Shown: positions 32,387 through 42,531 of the stretch, piece after piece
Layout of the letters: each line of letters starts with the position of its first letter
How positions within the stretch are numbered: the first letter of the stretch is position 1
Source: Argyresthia goedartella
Taxonomy: Eukaryota > Arthropoda > Insecta > Lepidoptera > Argyresthiidae
Length of the DNA stretch: 64,000 nt
Direction of reading: 5' to 3'
Assembly: GCA_949825045.1 (NCBI GenBank)
Contig: OX463815.1
Coordinates: forward strand, 32,541,356-32,605,355
The notes under the pieces: generated by a model
What the model saw: only the letters and a program-made list of their open reading frames with translations
Databases searched by the model: none
Told to the model about the DNA's origin: nothing
Position numbers and translations under genes: made by a program

Positions 32387-33607
32387 CTACTCTTCTTCAT
32401 CTTCTGCATTTTCAAGATCGAAATCCAGTCTATCACCAAAGCCATCCACATCATCTTGAATGTTCTTATCTCCCCTCAAGGATTTATAAAACTCCTGACA
32501 GTCCAGTGGGATATATACCAATAGGCTTTTTATGTCATCCAATTTGGCCTGTGCGATTGCCTTTCCCTTAGGCCAAAGTGGTTGTAGTTGCGACTTATTT
32601 ATTAAAACGACCTCTTTTTTTACTTTTTTATTTATGTCCAACTCGTTGAAATCTTTTTCGAACGAAGTCCTCATGTATATGGTAGTATCATCTTTTTTTA
32701 ACAAAATTTCTTTTGTTTTCAGCCAGTTCACTTTTTCGTTGTTTTTGAAAATTTTCCTGTTAACGATGTTTTTTTCCAGTATTTTAGAGCTTACAAAATT
32801 TTCCATTCGTATCACTTTTAGTGGGTTTTTTTTTTTACAATGTTTCATGACGTCCATGTACTCTTGCAATGTATATATTCTCTGGTGTCGTCTTAACCTT
32901 GATTCAATGTTTGAAAAGTCGGTGCCATTAGGCAAAAAAGTATGGCCTGGCTCCAAGTAGCGGAGGGATATTGTCTGAAGGCGTGGGTGAGCATCAAGCG
33001 TCACTTTCAGTATAAGGGTCAGCTTAATGTTTCTGTTCTGGCCCCCACAACTATCACTCCATAGTATTAGATCTTCCACAGTAGGGTCTAGAAAGTTGTC
33101 TATGTGATGTATGAGACATGAACCCACCTCTTGAGCCCCGCGTCCAGCCTCTCCCTCTACCCATACATTGCAATACCCGGTATCTGTTGAGGCAACATGA
33201 ATTCCACTATTGTAAACCCATAGTTGCCTTTTATAAAATACTACATTTGTTGGAATGCGCGGTAGTGGTAGGGTTTTTTCTAAATCAAAAGTTAAGCATT
33301 CTCTTTTAGGATTATTCTTGGCGGTTGCAAAATCTTTTTCCATTTGTTGTCTCAGGCCCTCAGCTAAGTTTACATGTGTCTTGTGTTGCAAATCTATCTG
33401 TTCGTATTGTGGGTTAAGGCGGTTACTTAATTGTATATTGAACATGTCACACTTGTTGCAAGTATCATGTTTTGCAGGCTTGCATCTAAGGTTGAATTTG
33501 GTGATAAAAATGTTTCGCACCTTGCTCAGTGACACACATTTTTTTGTTTTTCCATATTTTTTTTCGAACTCTTCCATATACAGGTTATAAATTTTTGATA
33601 TAGTCAT
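32387..33607 (-). CDS. Transposase-like protein, catalytic part (C-terminal 406 codons)
   Basis: Presumed DDE transposase of the 4.4-kb element. Near the start KHDTCNKCDMF gives a C-x2-C pair (residues 50 and 53). Candidate acidic residues are CLTFDLEKTLPLP (D108), LILWSDSCGGQNRN (D185) and FLPNGTDFSNIES (D230, E235). The C-terminus is lysine-rich, then strongly acidic (DLDFDLENAEDEEE-type ending). The ATG at 33607 is probably internal: the frame of the preceding ORF (stop 33610-33612) supplies the natural upstream sequence (REKNNDALYISN), so one small frameshift at about 33605-33615 splits a single protein. I recognise this as a family seen in many insect genomes, mostly as 'uncharacterized protein'. 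Autonomous function is doubtful in this copy. Confidence 0.75.
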   Translation of the reverse strand: MTISKIYNLYMEEFEKKYGKTKKCVSLSKVRNIFITKFNLRCKPAKHDTCNKCDMFNIQLSNRLNPQYEQIDLQHKTHVNLAEGLRQQMEKDFATAKNNPKRECLTFDLEKTLPLPRIPTNVVFYKRQLWVYNSGIHVASTDTGYCNVWVEGEAGRGAQEVGSCLIHHIDNFLDPTVEDLILWSDSCGGQNRNIKLTLILKVTLDAHPRLQTISLRYLEPGHTFLPNGTDFSNIESRLRRHQRIYTLQEYMDVMKHCKKKNPLKVIRMENFVSSKILEKNIVNRKIFKNNEKVNWLKTKEILLKKDDTTIYMRTSFEKDFNELDINKKVKKEVVLINKSQLQPLWPKGKAIAQAKLDDIKSLLVYIPLDCQEFYKSLRGDKNIQDDVDGFGDRLDFDLENAEDEEE

Positions 33608-33609
33608 TC

Positions 33610-34302
33610 CTAGTTCGAGATATATAGAGCATCATTATTTTTTTCTCTGGTGTAATGAGAAATGTATTTTGGTAGGCGTTCAATGATATCCGTTATAAAT
33701 TTTACAGATTCTTCCGGTAATTTATTCCAACCTCCTTGTGCTTTCCCTCTCTTATCATTTGCTACTCCCCCATCGCGTTGTTTTTTCAAGCCGCCTGTAA
33801 TTTTTTGTGGTGAAACCTGCAGTGTATTAAGGAACATATCTTTGCATACAACTACACCGTCAAGCATATACACTCGAGAAAACTGTCTATTAGTCTTTTT
33901 TATTGAACTAGTTGTGTAAGAACGCTTCTTAGGAATCTCTTTTACATTCGATATCAGATAGAATGTTTGAGCTATGTAAGAGCCTAGTGTGTTATACGTC
34001 TTGAACTCAATTTCTCTACGCTGCTTTGAAATCACTCGAGCACATCGTTTCAAGCAGGAACATGTGTAGTCTTTGAATTTTTTTGCCGGGACTACTTCGT
34101 TTTTGTATGTCGCATAGGGTAAATTTTGATACCTCATTGTTTTGTTAACTTCCCGATTTGTATTCATTTTAGGTTTGCGGCCTCTTTTTGGTCTTCCTTT
34201 AATTGGAGGTACACTTTCAAAACTCGTGTCCGTGTCGTGTCGTGTTGTGTCGTCTAGGTGTTGATTGCTTCTTTCAATAAGACTAAGTGATGTGGCTTGA
34301 TT
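33610..34302 (-). CDS. Transposase-like protein, N-terminal part with AT-hook
   Basis: The frame is open from a plausible 3' splice site (CCTTTCAG, exon start about 34304) to a TAG at 33612-33610. It contains GRPKRGRKPK, an AT-hook-type DNA-binding motif, just before the ATG at 34167. Then come a cysteine pair CSCLKRC, a basic region, KKQRDGGVANDKRGK and a helix ending ISHYTREK. It continues, after a frameshift, into the ORF at 33607. Together they would be about 640 residues. The role is inferred to be DNA recognition by the transposase. Confidence 0.65.
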   Translation of the reverse strand, partial: NQATSLSLIERSNQHLDDTTRHDTDTSFESVPPIKGRPKRGRKPKMNTNREVNKTMRYQNLPYATYKNEVVPAKKFKDYTCSCLKRCARVISKQRREIEFKTYNTLGSYIAQTFYLISNVKEIPKKRSYTTSSIKKTNRQFSRVYMLDGVVVCKDMFLNTLQVSPQKITGGLKKQRDGGVANDKRGKAQGGWNKLPEESVKFITDIIERLPKYISHYTREKNNDALYISN

Positions 34303-34373
34303 CAGGTTTTGCTGAAAGGATGTTCACGCTAAAAAAACGACGGTTGTAGGATAATACTTATGTAAATACTCAC

Positions 34374-34437
34374 TCTCCGGCTCCTTTTTCGATGTTGTTT
34401 CGCGACATAACCTTAAAAGTTTATCAGCTCTCTTCAT
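34374..34437 (-). CDS. Possible first exon of the transposase-like gene
   Basis: ATG AAG AGA GCT GAT begins a 64-nt frame (MKRADKLLRLCRETTSKKEPE) that ends at a good donor GTGAGT, with an acceptor about 70 bp further on. The phase does not match the frame that continues into the AT-hook, so either the splice sites differ or this is another frameshift. Confidence 0.35.
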
Positions 34438-34879
34438 TTTCACATTGGAACACCGACTTTTGCACTTTGTAAGCACGAATTTTACATTCGTAGTAAATAA
34501 AACTTGGCTACTTCCAGCATGTTTTTACGTGTTGTTCACCCAGCCTCTCGTTACCAACAACAGTATTGCCGAGCGGCCAAAAGTCAACAAGTAGCAACAA
34601 GAATAAAAGGTCTTGCCATATGAGAAAAATATTTTTCCGGTCGCGTTCCGAAATAAACTTAAAGTGTGTTGTGTGGAATGGTTCAGCAGAATTAAAAACG
34701 GGTACAAATGGAGTCAATTTAAATGGCAAAAACGATTTAAGTGGCTTAGAACGTTTACTTAATTTGTATCTTAGTGACATGATTTTCCACATAAATGATC
34801 TATGTAGCTTAGATCATTTACGCAGAATAAAAATTGCAAAGGCAACCATCACTGTTATTTTGTAGAATCGTTCTTTGTA

Positions 34880-35175
34880 GCCTAGATCACTTCTGCTTAA
34901 TTAACTTTAAACCAATTCAATACAAAACATAATAAACTGAAACGATCTATGTGGCTTAGATCACGTCTGCTTAATTAACTTTAAACCAATTCAGTACAAA
35001 ACGTAATAAACAGAAACGATCCATGTGGCTTAGATCACTTCTGCTTAATTAACTTTAAACCAATTCAGTACAAAACGTAATAAACAGAAACGATCTATGT
35101 GGCTTAGATCACTTCTGCTTAATTAACTTTAAACCAATTCAGTACAAAACAAAAAAACAGAAACGTTCTATGTAG
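34880..35175. repeat. Four 74-bp subterminal repeats carrying the TIR motif
   Basis: TTCTGCTTAATTAAC recurs at 34891, 34965, 35039 and 35113. Each unit ends with AACxGAAACGATCxATGTGG and CTTAGATCAC. The AACAGAAACGATC core is the same as positions 11-23 of the terminal repeat (AAACAGAAACGATCC), and CAGAAACGATCT also occurs at 31210 on the other side. These look like transposase-binding repeats. Confidence 0.8.
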
Positions 35176-35385
35176 CTTGGGTAACTTTCAGCAAAACTCA
35201 AAAAGGGCATTTTCATACAATGTGGATTGGATCAGTGTAGTTTCCAAAGGGCTGAAAAATGGGTAAAAAAAATTCTAGACAATAGTGTCTTTGCCAGATC
35301 CTAGATATTATTAAGATGTACTGTTTGGTGTACCTAACTCAATTTTGACGAAATGTGGATTGGATCATTTCTGTTTAACGCCGTC

Positions 35386-35940
35386 CATTTGGAAGTGAGA
35401 ATTTGATACACTTGGTATTACCAGCGTTTAACAATAAATTATTAACTGTGAACCAATTCAAGGTTAAAGACAATACCTACACCATTAACATCATCAAAAT
35501 CTCCTTTTTGTCTTTCAATTTTGAATACCATTGAAGTATCATCAGCAAACAACACTATGTCAGTCAATTTCTCCACCATGAAAGGCAGATCGTTAATATA
35601 AACCAGGAATAAGAAAGGGCCTAATATGGAACCTTGTGGAATGCCAATTTTTACACGCGATTCATCAGATTTATCGCCCTTAATTTCTGCCTTTTGAATT
35701 ATATTGCTTAGGTATGATCTTAGTAGATCCAACGCTTTATTTCTAACTCCGTAATTATTTAATTTAATTAATAGCGTATTATGGTCAATACAATCAAACG
35801 CCTTCGACAGGTCGCAAAAAACTCCGATAGCATCCTGTGCGGCCTCCTGCATCCGTAGTCGATTTACCCCTAGTGAAACCGTATTGTTTGGCGTGAAGTT
35901 GTTTAGTACGGTTGAAAATGAGAGCAATTGATTGAGTATA
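35386..35940 (-). pseudogene. LINE A copy 3, RT segment
   Basis: The minus strand gives LSFSTVLNNF, a frameshift, FCDLSKAFDCIDHNTLL (RT motif A), GIPQGSILGPFLFLVYINDL and VLFADDTSMVF (YADD-type box). The 35386 end abuts the 4.4-kb transposon; the 35940 end abuts the Gypsy insertion. Upstream codons (IFEKIILNQ) lie beyond the Gypsy at 42532. Confidence 0.88.
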
Positions 35941-36824
35941 ACGGAGCATGGGGGTCGTCAGTGTCTATAGGAAGCATAACGCCAGCATCGCTGACGTCAC
36001 TATTCACACTTTCCTCCATACTTCGTATCAGAAGCTAGTGCAGAAGGCCAGAGCACTAAGCACAAAATAAATGGGAGTCGCTAAACGCACTATAATTTTA
36101 TTTCACACTAGAAGAGTAAACAGAAAAGAGAAACAAACAGAAATACTTAGCTTTGGAAAGTGTACCACTACCGATGAGCACTCAGGTCAACCACTCCGTG
36201 AAAAGTGCCTGTACGATTCCATTCACCGCCCTGGCCGAGTTCTACCACCACCCGACCAGTCTCGCTTCTGATTGGTCCGCGAGACATCCGCCGCCGCCCA
36301 TTGGTTGACGGCGATTGCCTCGCGGTCACAATTCCCGCACTTTTCACAAAACACATGAAATCATCTTATTTGCTAAACTAAACTATTACAGCATAGTTTT
36401 ATTGAATCAGAGTATGTTTTTAGAACCTAGTAAATATTACAAAGTTAACGAATTAACGAGTTTTTAAATAAAATCACAGCTAACCGGAACCGCGTACTAC
36501 TGAGCGCGCTTCCGAAAGATTACATTTCCACCAAATTGATCAAGTTAATTCTGAAAGTTTCACAGAAGCCTTAAGTAATTATCACAAGATTTTAGAAACC
36601 TAGAAATGAATTTTACAAGCTAAAATCAAATGATTTGAAAACCGGAAACCGAATCAATCGCACCAAATACTTGGGAAAGCTAGAATTGATAACAATCACA
36701 GTTTTGCCTATAAAATAACAAACAATCCGCTTAACAGATAAGAACTTAACTAACTAAAGCTACTTAACATAAAATTTAACTAAACTAATGAATTAAAATA
36801 TGACTCATCGGCGTTGCGCCGATA
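35938..36824 (-). repeat. Gypsy terminal direct repeat, left copy
   Basis: It matches 41643-42531 with only scattered differences (for example GTCGCTAAACG against GTCGAACTAAACG). It ends in the hairpin ATCGGCGTTGCGCCGAT at 36807-36823, then continues into GGCCAGTCTGATAGG, absent from the other copy. Confidence 0.9.
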
Positions 36825-37470
36825 CGGCCAGTCTGATAGGCGGTGCGCGCTCTGCACCAGCCTGGGCTTGTGAAAGGATTTTATCATCTCGGTGGCAAAC
36901 TTCTGTAATTGCAGTTGGTTGGAGGCGTTGCGTCGTCTAATCGCTTTGGTTCTGGTTTTGACAGCACTCGTGAATGGATAGGCAGAGGAACACCATCGCC
37001 AGAGTTGCACTCGTGGTGAACTGGAAAGAACGGAAAATATTTTTCAAGCAGGCATCTGTTTATCACCTCTTAAGGTGATTACAGGTAATAAGCTTGATTG
37101 TAGTACTTTCAATATCAAAATATTGAGAGTAGGTAATGGCAATTCTCATGCCGCAGATTTGGTAGCTGTAATCAGCTGGTTATGGCTGGCTACTCTTAGG
37201 TAGTTATAGTTGATTATAGGTTATTTAGTAACCTGTTCATTCCTTGTTGCGTCTAACTACGCCAACAAGAAGATTTATCATTTTATATAGACGGGATATT
37301 GATGTTGTGCTCTGGGCGGTCCTGTTCGCCGTGGTACACAAAGGCTCTAAAGGAATGAGATAAAGGTCTATGCTGGGCTCTGGGTCTATTGACCGTGGTA
37401 CACAGAGGCTCTTGGGGATAGGAAAAGAAAAAGAAAACTAATGGGAAACAAAGTTAACGTGACTTACATT
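36825..37470 (-). other. Gypsy non-coding region, 3' of integrase
   Basis: No protein-like frame. Two imperfect copies of AGAGCCTxTGTGTACCACGG (minus strand) lie near 37315-37410. TGTTGGCGTAGTTAGACGC on the minus strand at about 37270 could be a true LTR start, but no clear polypurine tract precedes it. Confidence 0.5.
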
Positions 37471-37477
37471 TTGTCAA

Positions 37478-39010
37478 TCATTGTACGTCCTCGTGACCAG
37501 CGTGTGATGTGGACGGTGTTGGTGTTGTGGCATCAGGTGATGCCGCCGGGGCAACGATTTGTGGTTCGTCATCATCTGCCTCCGCCGATACGGTCTGTTC
37601 TCCCGCTTGCGGCGCTCGGCGTAGCTGATCATGAGCCACCTTGCGTGGCCGGCCTCTGCCCACCACCTTCTTCACTAGATAGCGGTAATTTTCGAGGACT
37701 CTGCAAACTTCATAAGGCTCGCTAAACTTTAGGTCAAGACAAGTTTGGTTCCGAGGATTATTCTTGATCAGAACATAATCTCCGCGCTAGAAAGGACGAA
37801 TAACAGCTTTTCCCTTGTCAAACCGCTGCTTGTCTCGCTGTGAAGCTGCTCTCATTTGCTGCTGGACATGTTCGACTAGGCCATCAATGTCCACGGTTTG
37901 CTCATCAAAATTTACCAGGTTGATCAGTTCCGGTGGCACGCCAGTTTCTACGCCTGGTGAGTAGCGTCAGTGGTGAGACTCCAGTGACTCTATGAGCTGT
38001 GCAGTTGAAGGCTAGCTGAAGTTTATCAAGAGTAGTATGCCACTGGTCAGTTTCGTAGTTCTTGATCATGACGAGAGCGTTCTTCAAAGTTCCCATCATT
38101 CTTTCCACTTGACCGTTGGCTCGGCTGACTCCTGGCGATATAGCATGAATTTCTATGCCAGACTGATCGCAGTAAGCCTTGAACTCACCAAGAAATTCTC
38201 GTCCTCCATCTACTATGATTTGAACTGGAGCTCCGAATAAATGCACACCACGTTTGAGTGCAGCCAGCGTGCTATGAGGATTCTTGTTCGTTGCGTGGTA
38301 GAGCATCACATATTTTGTGAAAGCATCGATAGTGACTATGACATAATCGTGCTCACCTGTCGTACCCAATTTTCCGGTGATGTCCATGTGGATGACTTGG
38401 AACGCTGCAGAGGGCTTTTGAATTGGATGTAACTCTGCTTGCACTGCGCCTGACGTGCCTTTTGAGGTTCGACATACAACACAGTTGTCGACGAAGGTTC
38501 GGACCACAGTGTTTATCTTTTCAAACCAGTAAGTGTCCTTGATTTTGTCTAATGTTTTCTCCCAACCTGTGTGTTTTAGTGCAGTGTGAAAGGAGTTAAT
38601 AAGACTCCACTGGAACGCCTTGGGTACCACGATTAATTTCTGCTCGCCAAAGATAGGGTGTTGTAGCATTTTCTTCATCACGCCATCCTCAAGGAGAAAG
38701 CCATCGATTTTCTCGTCGTTCGTCAGGCAGTCGATTCTTGCCCTGAGTGTAGCGTCACGACGCTGCTCCACCTTCAGCCAGTCCAAGTCCCTTGTCATAA
38801 CATTTACCTTCATTGCAGGTGGATTTCTGCTAAAGAAGTCTGCATGCTGCATCCGCTCGCCTTTCCGGTACTCCACCTCGAACTCGTACTGCTGAAGAAA
38901 CGCCCACCAGCGATAGACACGTGGTAGCAGTTCTTTCTTATTCTGCGATGCCTTGAGGGCGTTGCAGTCCGTGATGAGCTTGAACTTGCGTCCATAAAGG
39001 TATTGGCGAA
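37478..39010 (-). pseudogene. Gypsy RNase H end and integrase
   Basis: From 39010 on the minus strand: KHFRQYLYGRKFKLITDCNA, then VEYRKGERMQHADFFSRNP (end of RNase H). Integrase follows: CVVCRTSKGT of the zinc finger, IHMDITGKL (D), VTIDAFTKYV, QIIVDGGREF (second D) and SRANGQVERMMGTLKNAL (E). The main frame stops at about 37905 and continues in another frame to about 37478 with a Pro/Ala-rich tail. The catalytic triad is present, but a frameshift near 37905-37930 separates core and C-terminus. Confidence 0.85.
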
Positions 39011-40569
39011 AGTGCTTAATAGCTTATTAACATCCCTGGGGAACAGCATAACATCCCTGGGGAACAGCATGGTTTTATGAGGTCTAAATCTACCACAACT
39101 AATCTGGCTACTTTTGTAGATGCGGTACTTAGGGACATGGATGGCGGTGGACAGGTGGACGCCATCTACACCGACTTTGAGAAGGCCTTCGACCGTGTTG
39201 ACCATAACATACTTTTAAGGAAGTTAGAAAAACTAGGCATCCAGGGCGACCTCTTACGATGGACAAAATCTTATATCGCGAACCGTTGTCAGGCTGTTGT
39301 GATTGGTGAACACATGTCTAATCGAATTACTATCCCGTCTGGAGTCCCACAAGGGTCAATATTGGGTCCCCTATTATATGTAGCCTATCTATACGATATA
39401 GGTGTGTGCTTGCACCACGCCAAATTCCTCCTGTATGCTGACGATAACAAAATATATAAGCAAATTAAGTCTACTCAAGATTGTGATCTGCTGCAGGAGG
39501 ATTTGGATCGTCTGACACACTACTATGATATAAATAGAATTAATGTCAATGCCTCGAAATGCAACACCATCAGCTTCACAAGAAGAAACCAGCCCATTTC
39601 GCACAGCTATCATCTCAACAATATCCCTATTCCGAGAGTTCACTCCATACGCGACTTGGGGGTGATTCTTGATGATAAGCTGACATTCGAGGAGCATGTA
39701 GAGGCAATAACTAGCAAAGCTTTTAGAAACTTAGGGTTTATTTTAAGAGTCACCAAACCTTTTTCAGACATGGGATGTGTTCGAATACTTTACTGTGCAT
39801 ATGTGAGAAGTGTCCTTGAATATTGCAGTACTTCTTGGAATCCACAGTATGGCGTCTACGTGGACAAAGTAGAACGCATTCAAAAGAAGTTTTTAAAACA
39901 ACTTAACTTCCGTGACAGATTTTCAAGCGAAGGATACGAGAACTCTTGCCAACACCACGGTTTCGAGAGCCTCGAGAACCGTCGGAAGATGCTTGATATG
40001 ATGCTCCTCTATAACGTCTGTCGCGGAGGTGTCGATTGCCCTGACCTCGTTAACTCATTACTTAAACTGGATGTACCGTCTATTCGCACTCGCCACTCTG
40101 CAAACAAACTCTTCCATATTCCCTTCGCACGCACAAACTACGCAGCTAACTCAATCAGCTGCAGGCTGCCCCGCACTTACAACAAGTACTTTGCCGACCC
40201 GGACATTTTTCATCTATCAAAGCCGCTCTTCAAAAAACGGATTATGTCGTTGCTTAAGGAACAAAGGTAAGCCTGCCTTCTGTTCCTGCATAATCATTTA
40301 AATTCTCTCTCTCTCTCTACCATACACACACTCACATACACATAGTCCCATATACACAAACTCACTCACATAACCACAATAATGTAATTTTGATGTAAGT
40401 TAATTTAATTTCATTTTTCTTTTTAATGTAAACTGTATGCTTTCTATCATACCTGCTTAGTCTTAAATAATGAGAGTTTGTAATTGGCCAAAGATAAGTT
40501 TACCTTTTTGTCTTATTTGTATCGTATGTGCTGTAAACTCTGTAATTAGTAAATAAATAAATAAATAAA
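39011..40569 (+). mobile_element. Jockey-like LINE inserted in Gypsy RNase H
   Basis: 5'-truncated. The 3' UTR has CTCTCTCT and CACACT repeats, and the element ends in a (TAAA)n tail at 40549-40569. Gypsy coding resumes on both sides (VVRAL at 40570 and KHFRQYL at 39010). It differs from LINE A in sequence and tail. Confidence 0.85.
39029..40270 (+). CDS. LINE reverse transcriptase, C-terminal 414 codons
   Basis: Non-LTR reverse transcriptase; the frame is open from the truncation to a TAA at 40268-40270, with ATG at 39077 as the first internal Met. Motifs in order: EQHGFMRSKSTTTNL, TDFEKAFDRVDHN (motif A), SGVPQGSILGPLLY (motif B), LLYADDNKIYK (YADD, motif C), RDLGVILDDKLTF (motif E region), then YCSTSWNPQ and RIQKKFLKQL of the C-terminal domain. 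The endonuclease and ORF1 are lost. No stop or frameshift over 1.2 kb suggests a relatively recent insertion. At the 5' end, a 21-bp direct duplication (39029-39070) stays in frame. Confidence 0.88.
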   Translation, partial: NIPGEQHNIPGEQHGFMRSKSTTTNLATFVDAVLRDMDGGGQVDAIYTDFEKAFDRVDHNILLRKLEKLGIQGDLLRWTKSYIANRCQAVVIGEHMSNRITIPSGVPQGSILGPLLYVAYLYDIGVCLHHAKFLLYADDNKIYKQIKSTQDCDLLQEDLDRLTHYYDINRINVNASKCNTISFTRRNQPISHSYHLNNIPIPRVHSIRDLGVILDDKLTFEEHVEAITSKAFRNLGFILRVTKPFSDMGCVRILYCAYVRSVLEYCSTSWNPQYGVYVDKVERIQKKFLKQLNFRDRFSSEGYENSCQHHGFESLENRRKMLDMMLLYNVCRGGVDCPDLVNSLLKLDVPSIRTRHSANKLFHIPFARTNYAANSISCRLPRTYNKYFADPDIFHLSKPLFKKRIMSLLKEQR

Positions 40570-40910
40570 GCTCTCACCACGGCGAGGGTCTCGAGCTCGT
40601 AGGAGTGGTAGCGGCTCTCCACCTCGGTGGTGCGCTGGCTCATGTAAGCAACAGCGTGGCAACGCTCTCCGATGATTTGGATGAGCACAGCCCCGAAGCC
40701 CAGGCTACTAGCGTCCGTGTAGAGTTCAATGGGAGCGTCTTCCTGGAAGATGATGAGAACGGGGGAGGACGTAAGGTATTGAATGATTACATTACGTGCT
40801 TCTTCGTGCCGCTCGTTCCATTCCCATTTAGCTCCCTGTTTCGTGAGTTCGTACAACGGTATCATTATACGGGAGAAGTTGGGAATGAAAGCGTCGGAAA
40901 TACCCAGCGA
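40570..40910 (-). pseudogene. Gypsy RT thumb/RNase H N-terminal part
   Basis: The minus-strand frame gives IPNFSRIMIPLYELTKQGAKWEW, then PIELYTDASSLGFGAVL (RNase H first catalytic D) and ESRYHSYELETLAVVRAL (E). It is separated from the gag frame by a one-base shift near 40886 and cut at 40570 by the LINE. Confidence 0.85.
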
Positions 40911-41724
40911 GACCACTAAACTGTCTCACCTGTTTGACATTGCGGGATCGCTTACCTGGCACGGTATAAGACGTTCCTTGATGAGGTCGCTTGGGGCGTC
41001 TAGATGTTGCTACGGAAATCAACTCAGGAACCGACTTCGCCCTTGCATTCAGCAGCTCAATACGTAAATACTCATCGTCTACGCACCCAATGACTGCTTC
41101 AACCGCGTCGTCATCACCCAGTTTCTCCTTTGTGACGCGTTTCCAGAGAACCCACGCCTTTGACAAGAACTCTGCTATGTCTTTCGTAAGGTCGTAAGAA
41201 TGTTCGCAAAATTTCGATATATCACGAGAGTACTTATTTTCAGGCTCGAATGTTGTTATCAAGTTTCTCTTCAGTTCCTCCCATGATGTGGTCGTCACCA
41301 GCCAATTGTCGACCCAGAATTTCGCACGGCCCTTGAGAAGACTACCTACTTTCATTCGAATCTCGTAGTCGTTGAGCTTGTATAGCTCCACAGCTTGGGA
41401 TATGTGTTGACACCATTCACGAACACCAACATTCGCATCTGGGTCATACGAGGGTAGAAAAATATCATTTATTTTTACCTTGTCTCTGTTGTGTGGCTTT
41501 GCAAGCCGCTCAGACATCTGCTTCATCGTCTGCATCATTTGCGTGAAAAATTGTGCCGACATACCTTGACTCATGAACGGGATGTCATTGTTGATGTCAG
41601 ACGTACCAGGATGTCCTGAAGTGGGAAGGAATCCCACTTCTGATAACGGAGCATGGGGGTCGTCAGTGTCTATAGGAAGCATAACGCCAGCATCGCTGAC
41701 GTCACTATTCACACTTTCCTCCAT
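40828..41724 (-). pseudogene. Gypsy gag fused by deletion to the RT thumb
   Basis: Starts ATG GAG GAA at 41724, inside the terminal repeat. The middle part has a typical retrotransposon gag pattern (VREWCQHISQAVELYKL, LKGRAKFWVDNW and LTKDIAEFLSKAW). After RRPKRPHQ it jumps to VRQFSGLAGYFRRF, which belongs to the RT thumb; the nucleocapsid finger, protease and most of RT are missing. The frame remains open across the deletion, then shifts. A non-autonomous copy at best. Confidence 0.83.
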
Positions 41725-42531
41725 ACTTCGTATCAGAAGCTAGTGCAGAAGGCCAGAGCACTAAGCACAAAATAAATGGAAGTCGAACTAAACGCACTAT
41801 AATTTTATTTCACACTAGAAGAGTAAACAGAAAAGAGAAACAAACAGAAATACTTAGCTTTGGAAATTGTACCACTACCGATGAGCACTCAGGTCAACCG
41901 CTCCGTGAAAAGTGCCTGTACGATTCCATTCAGCGCCCTGGCCGAGTTCTACCACCACCCGACCAGTCTCGCTTCTGATTGGTCCGCGAGACATCCGCCG
42001 CCGCCCATTGGTTAACGGCAATTGCCTCGCGGTCACAATTCCCGCACTTTTCACAAAACACATGAAATCATCTTAGTTGCTAAACTAAACTATTACAGCA
42101 TAGTTTTATTGAATCAGAGTATGTTTTTAGAACCTAGTAAATATTACAAAGTTAACGAATTAACGAGTTTTTAAATAAAATCACAGCTAACCGGAACCGC
42201 GTACTACTGAGCGCGCTTCCGAAAGATTACATTTCCACCAAATTGATCAAGTTAATTCTGAAAGTTTGACAGAAGCCTTAAGTAATTATCACAAGATTTT
42301 AGAAACCTAGAAATGAATTTTACAAGCTAAAATCAAATTATTTGAAAACCGGAAACCGAATCAATCGCACCAAATACTTGGGAAAGCTAGAATTGATAAC
42401 AATCACAGTTTTGCCTATAAAATAACAAACAATCCGCTTAACAGATAAGAACTTAACTAACTAAAGCTACTTAACATAAAATTTAACTAAACTAATTAAT
42501 TAAAATATGACTCATCGGCGTTGCGCCGATA
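41643..42531 (-). repeat. Gypsy terminal direct repeat, right copy
   Basis: The match to 35938-36824 includes the gag start, 5' untranslated region and, at the outer edge, the hairpin ATCGGCGTTGCGCCGAT (42514-42530). It is immediately followed by AGTATA and LINE A sequence. Confidence 0.9.

Larger units (their letters stand above)
30946..35385 (-). mobile_element. 4.4-kb DNA transposon, 6-bp target duplication, superfamily uncertain
   Basis: The termini GACGGCGTTAAACAGAAA on both sides are inverted repeats of about 35 bp with one mismatch (ACGATCCAATCC / ATGATCCAATCC). CATTTG lies at 30940-30945 and 35386-35391 and is single in the other LINE A copies. It encodes a minus-strand transposase-like protein (34302-32387, one frameshift). 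It also carries subterminal repeats at both ends and an inserted dispersed repeat at 31284-31622. The protein has an SDxCGGQNRN motif that I loosely associate with Sola-like elements, but Sola usually makes 4-bp duplications. IS3EU and Dada make 6-bp ones. I leave the superfamily open. Confidence 0.85.
35941..42531 (-). mobile_element. Gypsy retrotransposon with terminal redundancy
   Basis: Order on the minus strand: 5' repeat with untranslated region and gag start (42531-41643), gag, RT thumb, RNase H, integrase, about 650 bp of non-coding, then a second copy of the 5' repeat. AGTATA lies at both outer junctions (35935-35940 and 42532-42537); the LINE A sequence joins cleanly across if the insert and one AGTATA are removed. 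The ~888-bp terminal direct repeats do not begin TG/CA and include the gag start codon, so they are not ordinary LTRs. A Jockey-like LINE (39011-40569) interrupts RNase H. Most of protease and RT is deleted. Confidence 0.85.

Noticed and set aside
32532..33590. Plus-strand ORFs of 142 and 111 codons
   Set aside because: Antisense shadows of the minus-strand transposase-like gene.
35941..42531. Ordinary LTR boundaries at the 888-bp repeats
   Set aside because: No TG...CA ends, no primer site or polypurine tract at the edges, and the gag ATG lies inside the repeat; reported instead as an oddity.
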